The notes under the pieces: generated by a model
Seen by the model: only the letters and a program-made list of their open reading frames with translations
What the model was told of the DNA's origin: nothing
The model's database searches: none
Origin: IOR16 sp034927775
GTDB lineage: Bacteria; Bacillota; Clostridia; Peptostreptococcales; Anaerovoracaceae
Assembly: GCA_034927775.1 (NCBI GenBank)
Contig: JAYFPL010000091.1
Location: 1 to 10,933 of the forward strand
Direction: 5' to 3'
DNA length: 10,933 bases
Program-made: the position numbers and the translations under genes
Shown: positions 1-7,633 of the stretch, piece after piece
How positions within the stretch are numbered: position 1 is the first letter of the stretch
Layout of the letters: each line of letters starts with the position of its first letter

Positions 1-478
1 TACAACAAAGCGTACACATTTAATTGTTGCAGAATTATATGATACTGGTTTGGACCATACAAAAGTATGTGTTGAAATTTATGAGAATGTTCGAAGAGAA
101 AGAGTTAAGCTATCTGCAGATGCTTTAAAGGATATGCAGCTTTTTTGTGATGGAAGTGCAGGAATGGTCAGTGTAACTCAAAAAATGTTAGAAGTAAATC
201 ATACTTCAATGGAAGAGACGGAAGGCATTATAGACACTTTAAAAAGCATTGAAGGAATTGAAATTGCTGCCCTTTTAAAGGAAAAAGAAAAAGATATTAT
301 TAAAGTCAGCTTGAGAGCGAAAAGCTATGGAAATGTTGCAAATATTGCTCAGAAGTTTCATGGCGGGGGTCACATTAAGGCAGCAGGCTGTACCATTCAT
401 GATTCTTTAGATAATGCGAAAAAGATGATTATTGAAGCCATTGAAGAAGAACTGATGAAGGGAAGCTCTTTATGTTAA
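1..478 (+). CDS. nrnA: DHH/DHHA1 phosphoesterase, NrnA-like oligoribonuclease/pAp phosphatase (5' truncated)
   Basis: This is the C-terminal part of an NrnA-type phosphoesterase, which degrades short RNA oligonucleotides (nanoRNA) and dephosphorylates 3'-phosphoadenosine 5'-phosphate in the cytoplasm. The frame is open from position 2, so the gene starts before the window; 158 residues are visible, about half of a usual NrnA of roughly 320. The fragment opens with TTKRTHLIVAELYDTGLD, typical of the linker between the DHH and DHHA1 domains. It ends with a DHHA1 domain carrying the substrate-binding HGGGH motif at 359-373, followed by KAAGC. The catalytic DHH domain is off the window and cannot be checked. 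The stop overlaps the truB start by 7 nt, so the two are probably translationally coupled. In Firmicutes nrnA often lies beside rbfA and truB. Family assignment is solid; which substrate dominates is inference. Confidence 0.9.
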   Translation, partial: TTKRTHLIVAELYDTGLDHTKVCVEIYENVRRERVKLSADALKDMQLFCDGSAGMVSVTQKMLEVNHTSMEETEGIIDTLKSIEGIEIAALLKEKEKDIIKVSLRAKSYGNVANIAQKFHGGGHIKAAGCTIHDSLDNAKKMIIEAIEEELMKGSSLC

Positions 479-1470
479 AAGACGGAATTATCAATTTACT
501 AAAACCTGCTGGTATGACTTCCCATGATGGTGTATCCATGCTTCGTCGTTTAACCGGGATTAAACGAATTGGACATACAGGGACATTAGACCCTTTTGCA
601 GTTGGTGTATTACCTTTGTGTATTGGAAGCGCTGCAAGAATTAATGAGTATCTTGATTTGGATGAAAAACGATATCGATGTGAAATGCAGCTTGGCATTG
701 AAACCGATACTCAAGATATTTGGGGTAATGTGATTGCATCAAATTGGGAAAAAGCATCTTCCGTTACAATAGAACAAATTCAATTTGAGTTAAATAAATT
801 TCAAGGATTCATTCAGCAGACACCGCCACAGTATTCTGCGATTCGTGTCGATGGGAAACGTCTTTATGAGTATGCAAGAGCAGGACAAACCGTAGAGATT
901 AAGAGTCGGCCTGCGGTCATATCCGATATAAAGCTGCTTTCGTATACTAAAAATAGCGGCAGAGTGATGATTGAAGTAGTTTGCTCAAAGGGCACTTACA
1001 TAAGAACGATTTGTCAGGATTTAGGTAAGGCTCTTGGTTGTGGTGCAGCTATGAGCTTTTTATTAAGAATGGAAAGTGGTGCTTTTACTTTAGAAAATGC
1101 TGTTACGATAGAAGAATTGCAAAACTGGAAGAATGATTCAAAAGATGGAGAATTAAAGGAAGATGAGGCATATAAATATCGACTTCCAACTGATTTTTCT
1201 TTAAATTATTTTGGGAGTCTTTTATTATCTCCTGGTAGAGAAAAATGGTTCTTAAACGGCGGTTATTTGATTGCAAAAGATGTGCAAATCATGGAAAAGC
1301 CATTTCAGAAATATGATTTGGAAAGCGTAAAGCTTCGAATGAAACATTTAAAGATTCAAGAAAATTATAATCTGGCTTATAAGGTTTATTCGGATCAAAC
1401 ATTTTTAGGGGTTGTATTTTACCAGCCACAAGCCAGAAGATACGTTGCAGATAAGGTGTTTTACAAATGA
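472..1470 (+). CDS. truB: tRNA pseudouridine(55) synthase TruB
   Basis: TruB isomerises uridine 55 in the T-loop of tRNAs to pseudouridine and helps tRNA folding. The 332-residue protein has the family motifs in order. KPAGMTSHDGV lies at 11-21. GHTGTLDPFAVGVLP at 34-48 contains catalytic Asp40. A conserved Tyr is at 68 in KRYRCEMQLG, GIETDTQD is at 75-82, and PPQYSAIRVDGKRLYEYAR is at 118-136. SKGTYIRTICQDLG at 172-185 has the supporting Arg178. The C-terminal part (about 240-332, with LSPGREKWFLNGG) looks like the usual TruB C-terminal subdomain and makes the protein slightly longer than the Bacillus enzyme. The ATG at 472 is preceded by AAGGGAA and lies inside the end of the upstream gene. 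The stop overlaps the ribF start as ATGA. No anomaly is seen. Confidence 0.97.
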   Translation: MLKDGIINLLKPAGMTSHDGVSMLRRLTGIKRIGHTGTLDPFAVGVLPLCIGSAARINEYLDLDEKRYRCEMQLGIETDTQDIWGNVIASNWEKASSVTIEQIQFELNKFQGFIQQTPPQYSAIRVDGKRLYEYARAGQTVEIKSRPAVISDIKLLSYTKNSGRVMIEVVCSKGTYIRTICQDLGKALGCGAAMSFLLRMESGAFTLENAVTIEELQNWKNDSKDGELKEDEAYKYRLPTDFSLNYFGSLLLSPGREKWFLNGGYLIAKDVQIMEKPFQKYDLESVKLRMKHLKIQENYNLAYKVYSDQTFLGVVFYQPQARRYVADKVFYK

Positions 1471-2402
1471 AAGTATTTACAAAATTAGAAGACATTAAAA
1501 ATATACAGCCTACAGTAATTGCTTTGGGTAATTTTGATGGTATTCACAAAGGTCATCAAGAATTGATACGACGCACGGTAAAAAGTGCAAAGATTGCCGG
1601 ATTGAAAAGTGCAGTGTTTACTTTTACGAATCATCCTAAAAATGTGCTTTCTGGAAGCGCTTTAATTAAAAATATTTTATATTTTGAAGATAAAGTCCAA
1701 ATTCTGAAAGCCTTGGGTGTGAATTATTTATTTTCCATTGACTTTGATGAACGCATTCAATGTATGAGCCCAAATGAGTTTATTGAAGAATTACTGGTGA
1801 ATACATTTAAAATGAAAGAAGCTTATTGCGGATTTAATCATCGTTTTGGGTATAAAGCAGCGGGTAATCCGGAAATACTAATGCAGCAGGGTTTAAAATA
1901 TGATTATGGTATCCATGTTCTTGAACCATATAAAATCAATGGTAATGTAGTAAGCAGTACTTTGATACGAAATTTAATTGCTGTAGGGGATGTTGAAACA
2001 TGCATGACTTATATGGGCAGATACTATAGTGTGGGTGGAACAGTGGTAGTTGGTAATCGAATAGGAAGAACCATGGGATTTCCAACCTCAAATATCACCA
2101 TTGATGAATCCATGGTAACGCCGGCAAATGGCGTATACATTACGAACTGTACCTATAATGGTGTGAGTTATCACAGCATTACGAATGTAGGCTTAAAACC
2201 AACGATAGGTGTTGAAAAAAGAAACATTGAAACACATATGTTTGATTTTAATAAAGAAATATACGGAAAAGAAATACGCGTAGAATTTCTGAAAAAATTA
2301 AGAAATGAACATAAATTTAAAGATATGAAGAGTTTAAGTGATCAAATTCAAAAGGATTGCCTAACCGCACGGCAATTCCATGAGAAAAATGCAGGAAAAT
2401 AA
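1467..2402 (+). CDS. ribF: Bifunctional riboflavin kinase/FMN adenylyltransferase RibF
   Basis: RibF phosphorylates riboflavin to FMN and adenylates FMN to FAD. The 311-residue length is normal. The N-terminal adenylyltransferase domain shows GNFDGIHKGH at 21-30 with the nucleotide-binding HxGH (27-30), GFNHRFG at 122-128, and SSTLIR at 163-168. The C-terminal kinase domain shows GRTMGFPTSNI at 200-210 (PTxN motif), GVYI at 222-225, NVGLKPTIG at 240-248 and the IETH motif with the probable catalytic Glu255. The ATG overlaps the truB stop by 4 nt and has AAGGTG just upstream, so it is the last gene of the nrnA-truB-ribF run and probably translationally coupled. No FMN riboswitch is seen in front of it, as expected for an internal operon gene. 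Confidence 0.97.
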   Translation: MKVFTKLEDIKNIQPTVIALGNFDGIHKGHQELIRRTVKSAKIAGLKSAVFTFTNHPKNVLSGSALIKNILYFEDKVQILKALGVNYLFSIDFDERIQCMSPNEFIEELLVNTFKMKEAYCGFNHRFGYKAAGNPEILMQQGLKYDYGIHVLEPYKINGNVVSSTLIRNLIAVGDVETCMTYMGRYYSVGGTVVVGNRIGRTMGFPTSNITIDESMVTPANGVYITNCTYNGVSYHSITNVGLKPTIGVEKRNIETHMFDFNKEIYGKEIRVEFLKKLRNEHKFKDMKSLSDQIQKDCLTARQFHEKNAGK

Positions 2403-2405
2403 TTC

Positions 2406-2435
2406 TTTACAAACCTTTGAAAAACATGATATTAT
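2406..2435 (+). promoter_or_regulatory. Putative sigma-A promoter of rpsO
   Basis: TTTACA (2406-2411) and TATTAT (2430-2435) are separated by 18 nt, each one base from the vegetative consensus. Transcription would start near 2442, just before the structured leader. Upstream genes could also read through, because no terminator follows ribF. Confidence 0.55.
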
Positions 2436-2450
2436 ATAGTGTAAAAATGA

Positions 2451-2501
2451 TACCTATAGCTGAGTAATACGACTCTCCGACGTAATACCCGGTTGCAGGT
2501 G
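2451..2501 (+). promoter_or_regulatory. Candidate S15-binding autoregulatory leader (three-way junction) of rpsO
   Basis: The leader can fold into three helices. P1 pairs ACCT (2452-2455) with AGGT (2497-2500) and GC (2459-2460) with GC (2495-2496). P2 pairs GAGT (2462-2465) with ACTC (2472-2475). P3 pairs CCG (2477-2479) with CGG (2490-2492). An alternative P3 pairs 2478-2481 with 2492-2495 and includes a G-U pair. Both hairpin loops contain the same heptamer GTAATAC (2464-2470 and 2482-2488). The structure ends about 10 nt before the ribosome binding site AGGAGA (2511-2516). Ribosomal protein S15 is known to bind three-way junctions and to repress its own mRNA in several Firmicutes. The fold was drawn by hand and the assignment is inference. 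Confidence 0.45.
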
Positions 2502-2523
2502 AATAAGAAAAGGAGAAATAATT

Positions 2524-2790
2524 ATGATTACACAAGCAAAAAAAGCAGAAATTATTAATGAGTACAAAACTCATGAAGGAGATACTGGATCTCCTGAGGT
2601 TCAAGTTGCGGTTCTTACTTTTAGAATCAATGATTTGAATGAACATTTAAAAATTCACAAGAAAGACTTCCACTCCAGAAGAGGTCTTTTAAAAATGGTA
2701 GGACAGAGAAGAAATCTTCTAGGCTACTTAAAATCCAAGGATGTAGAAAGATATAGAAGTCTTATTGCACGTCTTGGATTAAGAAAATAA
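2524..2790 (+). CDS. rpsO: 30S ribosomal protein S15
   Basis: S15 is a primary binder of 16S rRNA at a three-way junction and helps assemble the 30S platform. The 88-residue length matches the family (88-89). GDTGSPEVQVA is at 19-29. The HLKIHKKDFHSRRGLL region at 41-56 holds the RNA-contacting His41, Asp48 and Ser51. The C-terminal helix is rich in arginine (ERYRSLIARLGLRK). The ATG at 2524 has a strong AGGAGA at 7 nt. The gene has its own promoter, a structured leader and a terminator directly behind it, and is followed by pnp, the classic rpsO-pnp pairing. Confidence 0.99.
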   Translation: MITQAKKAEIINEYKTHEGDTGSPEVQVAVLTFRINDLNEHLKIHKKDFHSRRGLLKMVGQRRNLLGYLKSKDVERYRSLIARLGLRK

Positions 2791-2799
2791 TCAGAAATG

Positions 2800-2830
2800 A
2801 AAGGCGGGGAATCAACCTCGCCTTTTTTTT
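2800..2830 (+). terminator. Intrinsic terminator after rpsO
   Basis: A 7-bp GC-rich stem (2803-2809 with 2816-2822, one G-U pair) encloses the loop AATCAA and is followed by eight T (2823-2830). Three A before the stem can pair with the first T residues. It lies 10 nt after the rpsO stop. No convincing promoter lies between it and pnp, so it probably acts as a partial terminator that lowers pnp relative to rpsO. Confidence 0.93.
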
Positions 2831-2841
2831 CAAATCGGGTG

Positions 2842-2911
2842 CGGGTCAGGCTTGAGAACTTAACTTATTGATAGAAGACAGGCAATAGGTTAACTTGTCA
2901 AGCCGGACCTG
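2842..2911 (+). promoter_or_regulatory. Long near-perfect hairpin in the pnp leader, possible RNase III/PNPase control site
   Basis: Positions 2842-2870 pair with 2883-2911 around the 12-nt loop 2871-2882. Of 29 opposed positions, 26 pair (24 Watson-Crick, 2 G-U). The three mismatches are at 2848/2905, 2856/2897 and 2859/2894. The hairpin is not a terminator, because no T run follows. It stops 27 nt before the pnp ATG, leaving the ribosome binding site AAAGGAAAGG (2920-2929) just outside. In Escherichia coli a double-stranded pnp leader is cut by RNase III and then used by PNPase to repress its own mRNA. The similar position here suggests, but does not prove, the same kind of control. Confidence 0.7.
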
Positions 2912-2938
2912 ATTAATTGAAAGGAAAGGTTTTAGTAC

Positions 2939-5059
2939 ATGAGATTTGAAGATTACAGAACATTCAAAACTGCATTGGGTGGACGACTCCTGCAAATGGA
3001 AATCGGAAAGGTTTGTGAAATGGCAAGCGGACAGGTTATGATGCGTTACGGAGATACCGTTGTCAATGTAACCGCTACTTGCTCAGCAGCACCAAGACAA
3101 GATATTGATTTTTTCCCACTCAGTGTAGACTATGAGGAAAGAATGTATGCTGCCGGAAAAATTCCTGGTGGTTTTATTAAAAGAGAAGGAAGACCTTCTG
3201 AAAAAGCGATATTAAATTCACGTTTGATTGACCGTCCAATTCGTCCTTTATTTCCAAAGGGCTTCTATAATGATGTTCAGGTTGTAGCAACCGTTATGAG
3301 TGTGGATTGTGATTGCGCACCGGAAATTGTAGCAATGATTGGTTCTTCTGTAGCGTTATCTATTTCAGATATTCCGTTTGATGGACCGACAGCGTCTGTT
3401 ATGATTGGAAGGATTGATGATCGTTTTATCATAAATCCAACGAAAGCAGAGAGAGAAGAAAGTGATTTGCATTTAGTTGTATCCGGAACAAAGGATGCAA
3501 TCATGATGGTAGAAGCCGGAGCAAATGAAGTACCGGAAGATATTATCTTAGAAGCGATTATGCTTGGTCATGAAGAAATTAAGAAATTGGTTGCTTTTAT
3601 CGAAGATATTGTAGCAGAAATCGGAAAACCAAAAAGAGAACTGAATTTATATACAATTCCGGAAGATATTGATGCTGCTGTACGAGAGTATGCAGTAGAA
3701 AAAATGAGAGCTGCCATTCAAACTTATGATAAGCAGGAACGTTTAGACAATATGGATGCAGTCGAAACAGAAACAAAAGAGCACTTTGCAGAAATTTATC
3801 CGGAAAATGCGAAGGACATTTCTGCTGTTCTATATAACATTACAAAAGAACAGGTAAGAAGCCTTATTTTAGATGATGGTGTACGTCCGGATAATCGTAA
3901 AACGACGGAGATCAGACCGATTTGGTGTGAGACTGGCGTATTGCCAAGAACGCATGGAACGGGTCTATTTAAGCGAGGACAAACACAAGTATTATCCGTT
4001 GCAACGTTAGGTGCTATGGGTGATGCTCAGACGATTGATGGAATCGGTGATGAAGTACAGAAGCGTTATATGCATCATTATAATTTCCCTCCTTACAGTG
4101 TCGGTGAAGCAAGACCAATGAGAAGTCCGGGAAGACGTGAAATTGGACATGGTGCTTTAGCAGAAAGAGCTTTAATTCCGGTATTGCCTTCTGTAGAAGA
4201 GTTTCCATATGCGATTCGTGTTGTTTCGGAAGTTTTATCTTCAAATGGAAGTACCTCTCAGGCATCAGTATGCGGAAGCTGTTTGGCATTGATGGATGCC
4301 GGAGTTCCAATCAAGAGACCGGTAGCAGGTATTGCTATGGGATTGATTGAAAGAGTAGAAGAAGATGGTTCTAGCAAGATTGCAATTCTTTCTGACATTC
4401 AAGGTATGGAAGATTTCCTTGGAGATATGGACTTTAAAGTTGCCGGTACCGAAAAGGGTGTAACCGCAATTCAGATGGACATTAAGGTACACGGTTTATC
4501 CAGGCAGATTTTACAGGACGCATTAAAGCAGGCACATGATGGAAGAATGTATATTATGGATCAAATGATGCAGGAAATTACGGTTCCAAGAGAACAGCTT
4601 TCTCCTTATGCACCTAGAATCATCTCTATGCAGGTTCATCCGGATAAGATTCGTACTATCATTGGACCGGGAGGAAAAACTATCAACCGTATTATCTCAG
4701 AAACTGGAGTTAAAATCGATATTAATGATGAAGGTCTTGTTTACATTGCAGCACCGGATATGGAATCAGCGAATGCAGCTGTAAAATCAATAGAGCTTCT
4801 TGTAAAAGAGGTTGAGGTTGGTGAAACCTACGTAGGAAAGGTAATGCGTTTAATGGCATTTGGTGCATTCATTGAAATTCTACCAGGAAAAGAGGGATTG
4901 CTTCACATTTCAAAAATGGCGAAGGAACGTGTGGAAAAAGTGGAAGACATTATGAATGTTGGAGATACTGTGACGGTAAAAGTTGTTGAAATTGATAACC
5001 AGAATCGAATCAATTTAACGAGAAAAGGATTGGAAGACATTGAAATTATTAAAGCGTAA
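2939..5059 (+). CDS. pnp: Polynucleotide phosphorylase (polyribonucleotide nucleotidyltransferase)
   Basis: PNPase degrades RNA 3' to 5' by phosphorolysis, releasing nucleoside diphosphates, and works as a ring trimer in mRNA decay. The 706-residue protein has the full domain set. RNase PH domain 1 (about 10-145) contains FFPLSVDYEERMYAAGKIPG at 58-77. An all-helical linker covers roughly 240-315. RNase PH domain 2 (about 315-545) contains RTHGTGLFKRGQTQ at 337-350 and HHYNFPPYSVGEARP at 379-393. Catalytic metal/phosphate residues match Asp492, Asp498 and Lys500 in DFLGDMDFK. A KH domain (about 557-618) has IIGPGG at 574-579, and an S1 domain occupies about 627-697. The ATG at 2939 has AAAGG 9 nt upstream. 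It probably depends on readthrough from rpsO and on the leader hairpin. No key residue is missing. Confidence 0.99.
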   Translation: MRFEDYRTFKTALGGRLLQMEIGKVCEMASGQVMMRYGDTVVNVTATCSAAPRQDIDFFPLSVDYEERMYAAGKIPGGFIKREGRPSEKAILNSRLIDRPIRPLFPKGFYNDVQVVATVMSVDCDCAPEIVAMIGSSVALSISDIPFDGPTASVMIGRIDDRFIINPTKAEREESDLHLVVSGTKDAIMMVEAGANEVPEDIILEAIMLGHEEIKKLVAFIEDIVAEIGKPKRELNLYTIPEDIDAAVREYAVEKMRAAIQTYDKQERLDNMDAVETETKEHFAEIYPENAKDISAVLYNITKEQVRSLILDDGVRPDNRKTTEIRPIWCETGVLPRTHGTGLFKRGQTQVLSVATLGAMGDAQTIDGIGDEVQKRYMHHYNFPPYSVGEARPMRSPGRREIGHGALAERALIPVLPSVEEFPYAIRVVSEVLSSNGSTSQASVCGSCLALMDAGVPIKRPVAGIAMGLIERVEEDGSSKIAILSDIQGMEDFLGDMDFKVAGTEKGVTAIQMDIKVHGLSRQILQDALKQAHDGRMYIMDQMMQEITVPREQLSPYAPRIISMQVHPDKIRTIIGPGGKTINRIISETGVKIDINDEGLVYIAAPDMESANAAVKSIELLVKEVEVGETYVGKVMRLMAFGAFIEILPGKEGLLHISKMAKERVEKVEDIMNVGDTVTVKVVEIDNQNRINLTRKGLEDIEIIKA

Positions 5060-5097
5060 AGCATAGAAATTGGTCTTTCATTGCAAATAAAAAGTAG

Positions 5098-5137
5098 AAA
5101 AACTAGGATAACCAATGCATTGGGTATCCTAGTTTTT
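5098..5137 (+). terminator. Intrinsic terminator after pnp
   Basis: The stem 5101-5110 pairs perfectly with 5125-5134, followed by one A/G mismatch and the inner palindrome CCAATGCATTGG (5112-5123). An A run (5098-5100) pairs with the T run that ends the stem (5133-5137 are all T). It lies 39 nt behind the pnp stop and ends the rpsO-pnp transcript. Because the flanks are A and T runs it could work on both strands. Confidence 0.9.
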
Positions 5138-5256
5138 ATATAGCGAAAATAGCGTTTTGATTTTATAAAATAATATAATGTTTATTCAATATTTTAATTA
5201 GTAAAATATGGGTCGGATTTAACAGAAATGTCACAGAAAAGAAATGAAACAGTGTC

Positions 5257-5285
5257 TTGATATTTTTATATTAATTTTATAGAAT
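5257..5285 (+). promoter_or_regulatory. Sigma-A-type promoter of the SLH glycosidase gene
   Basis: TTGATA (5257-5262) and TAGAAT (5280-5285) are each one base from consensus with the ideal 17-nt spacer, in very AT-rich DNA. Transcription would start near 5292, giving a leader of about 36 nt. An 11-nt direct repeat, AATGAAACAGT, occurs just upstream of the -35 (5243-5253) and across the -10 and start (5283-5293), a possible operator. The rest of 5138-5256 holds no gene or other clear signal. Confidence 0.75.
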
Positions 5286-5327
5286 GAAACAGTTAAGAAA
5301 TATGGAACAAAAGAGGGAGAATGGGAT

Positions 5328-7583
5328 ATGCAAAAAAAGAAATTAGCAGCCATACTGGCGTTAAGCTTGACGTTATGTACGGTGTTAAGCGGATATGCAT
5401 TTCAAGATGGAATCGGGAATGTTTATTATGAATCAAATCGCGAAATTGCTCGTCAAACATACATAAAAGAACAAATTGCAGGACATATTCAAAATGGCAT
5501 AGAACATGCTTATATGGTAAATAGTGATGAAATTGATGGATTTATTCAACCTTACGTGTTCTCAGGAGAGATTAATGGTAAATATACCTTAACTAATATG
5601 ATCGATTGGATTGAAAAATCAGGTTATCGTGTTGTAGCAGGGATTAACGGGGATTTATTTGATACGGCGACCGGAACTCCAAAAGGTCTGACAATACATA
5701 ATGGTAAAATAAAAAGCTCTGGTTATGCTCCGGATCGTGTTTTGGCCTTCGATGCATCCGGTGCGGCATCTTTGGCTACGGTAAACTTAGCTTATAATCT
5801 AAAAGCAATGACGCCTAATGGTGAAGTTCCGATGCAGATTAATTACTTTAATGTTCCGCATGGAGGTGCAAAAGGATTACACTTATTTAATCGTCAGTAT
5901 GCACCAAATACAAAAACAACGGGAAATTGTGTTGAAGTAGTGCTAGATGCGGGGAGTGTAGAAAATGCAGAACCAATAATTGGCAAAACCATTACTGCGA
6001 CAGTTGTATCTGTCACATCTAATACTTGCAATACTGTTATTTCCGATAATCAACTCGTCCTATCTACGGTATCGGATTCTGCAACAGCTCCAATACTTGC
6101 GACATTAACACCAGGCAGTACGGTTGATATTTCAGTAACGGATAATGATGGTTCTTTAACGGATAAGAAAGAAGTCATTGGTGTATACCATGTGATTGCA
6201 GAAAATGGTGTGGTGACAGCTACCAGTAATTCACTCAACCCGAGAACTGCAGTTGGAATAAAAAGTGATGGATCAATCATAATTTATGGCGTGGATGGAA
6301 GACAACCTTCCGTTTCCGCAGGACTTGGTCTTGTAGATTTAGCAAAACATTTAATTGCTCAAGGATGTACAACTGTTTTAAATATGGATGGAGGAGGTTC
6401 TACTTCTTTCGCAGTTCGATATCCTGGAATTAAGGATAAGGCATCGGTCATTAATTCACCTTCGGAAGGTAGCCTTCGAAAATTAAGCAATGGCTTGTTC
6501 CTTGTTTATAAGGGGCAGGGTGACGGTGTAGCTGAAAATCTTCATGTATACTCTGCGATGACTCTGGCTATGCCTGGTGCAGATGTGCAACTAAAGACTT
6601 ATGCATCGGATTCCTATTATGAGCCAGCAAATTTACCCGGATCCGTTTCCTATGAAGTAACAAAAGGTGAGGGCAAAATCAATGATGCAGGTTTATATAC
6701 AGCAGGTATGCAGACCGGCTCAGAAGAAGTTACAGCACGTTCGGGGAATCTTTCTGCTGTTGCAAAAGTTCAAGTCGTTAATGACATTATTTTTACTCCA
6801 TCGGTTACCAGTCTCATGATTGATCCCAAAGGGACAAAAGACATCAATGTCATAGCTAAATTCGGATTTGCTCCTGTAAAATCAAAGGATTCCTTGTTTA
6901 AGTGGTCTTGCGATAAAAACATTGGAACGATTGATGAAAATGGTCTTTTTACTGCCACAGAGCAACCTGCGGTAGGGGGCTATATTTATATAAGCTATGG
7001 TGAGAAAACGAAATCAATTCCGGTTCAGGTTGGAGGAACCAAAATTACTTTTGAAGATATTCAATCACATTGGGCAAAGGACTTTATTGAAACATTAGCG
7101 GGCAAGGGAATCGTTAGGGGAATGGATCAAACTACTTTCCTTCCAGATGCACAATTGACACGCGCTCAATTTTTAACAATGCTTGCGGCGGCTTCGAAAG
7201 AAGATGTTCAAAACGCTCCTGTAAGTGGATTTACTGATGTTTTGAATACGGAGTGGTATTACAGTTACGTTAACTGGGGTGTTTCAAAAGGCATCGTTAA
7301 AGGTATGGATGCTACAACCTTTGCACCAAATGCAAATATAACAAGAGAGCAGATGGCAATCATGCTTAAGAATTATGCAACATTAACAAACATTACTCTT
7401 TCTGGGGAAGGGAATACCACATTTACAGATAATGCACTAATCAGTCCATGGGCGTTGGAATCTGTGCAGGCCATTGCTGCCGGCTCGATTATGAGCGGAA
7501 GACCGGAAGGGAATTTTGATCCGCAGGGTCTAGCGACCAGAGCAGAGGCGGCTACGGTACTTTGCAAAATGCCGACTCAGTAA
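5328..7583 (+). CDS. Secreted phosphodiester glycosidase (NAGPA family) with three C-terminal SLH domains
   Basis: This 751-residue protein is predicted to be exported and held on the cell wall. A signal peptide spans about 1-24 (KKK, then a hydrophobic core, then SGYA before FQDG). A NAGPA/DUF2233 phosphodiester glycosidase domain covers about 60-395, with VVAGINGDLFD at 102-112, NPRTAVGIKSDG at 304-315, DGRQPSVSAGLGL at 323-335, NMDGGGS at 352-358 and RKLSNGLFLV at 384-393. Two Ig-like segments follow at about 405-485 and 488-568, each with a GLYTA/GLFTA turn. Three SLH repeats lie at about 574-617, 635-680 and 699-745, carrying TRAQ, TREQ and TRAE motifs that bind pyruvylated wall polymer. 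Characterised NAGPA proteins cleave N-acetylglucosamine phosphodiesters; the substrate here is unknown, perhaps a wall glycopolymer. The ATG at 5328 has AGAGGGAGA upstream; a nearby ATG at 5321 is out of frame. The gene has its own promoter and terminator. Confidence 0.9.
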   Translation: MQKKKLAAILALSLTLCTVLSGYAFQDGIGNVYYESNREIARQTYIKEQIAGHIQNGIEHAYMVNSDEIDGFIQPYVFSGEINGKYTLTNMIDWIEKSGYRVVAGINGDLFDTATGTPKGLTIHNGKIKSSGYAPDRVLAFDASGAASLATVNLAYNLKAMTPNGEVPMQINYFNVPHGGAKGLHLFNRQYAPNTKTTGNCVEVVLDAGSVENAEPIIGKTITATVVSVTSNTCNTVISDNQLVLSTVSDSATAPILATLTPGSTVDISVTDNDGSLTDKKEVIGVYHVIAENGVVTATSNSLNPRTAVGIKSDGSIIIYGVDGRQPSVSAGLGLVDLAKHLIAQGCTTVLNMDGGGSTSFAVRYPGIKDKASVINSPSEGSLRKLSNGLFLVYKGQGDGVAENLHVYSAMTLAMPGADVQLKTYASDSYYEPANLPGSVSYEVTKGEGKINDAGLYTAGMQTGSEEVTARSGNLSAVAKVQVVNDIIFTPSVTSLMIDPKGTKDINVIAKFGFAPVKSKDSLFKWSCDKNIGTIDENGLFTATEQPAVGGYIYISYGEKTKSIPVQVGGTKITFEDIQSHWAKDFIETLAGKGIVRGMDQTTFLPDAQLTRAQFLTMLAAASKEDVQNAPVSGFTDVLNTEWYYSYVNWGVSKGIVKGMDATTFAPNANITREQMAIMLKNYATLTNITLSGEGNTTFTDNALISPWALESVQAIAAGSIMSGRPEGNFDPQGLATRAEAATVLCKMPTQ

Positions 7584-7633
7584 CGCAGAATGAAAATTAC
7601 ATATTAAAAAAAAATCCATAGAAATGGAATAAG

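Noticed and set aside
50..52. TTG as start of the first gene
   Set aside because: The frame is open back to position 2 and the extra residues (TTKRTHLIVAELYDTG) match NrnA proteins, so the gene is truncated by the window edge rather than starting here.
2354..2379. Hairpin at the end of ribF (2354-2361 with 2371-2379, one bulge)
   Set aside because: No T run follows and it lies within conserved-length coding sequence, so a terminator call is not supported.
4014..4492. Open frames on the minus strand within pnp
   Set aside because: They lie opposite strongly conserved PNPase coding sequence, lack recognisable domains and ribosome binding sites, and look like by-products of codon bias. Similar minus-strand frames elsewhere in the window were dropped for the same reason.
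5157..5179. TTGATT and TATAAT upstream of the SLH glycosidase gene
   Set aside because: The spacer is only 11 nt. The pair at 5257-5285 with a 17-nt spacer is far better.
7606..7628. Hairpin TCCAT/ATGGA next to nine A, resembling a minus-strand terminator
   Set aside because: The stem is only 5 bp and no minus-strand gene is present for it to serve.
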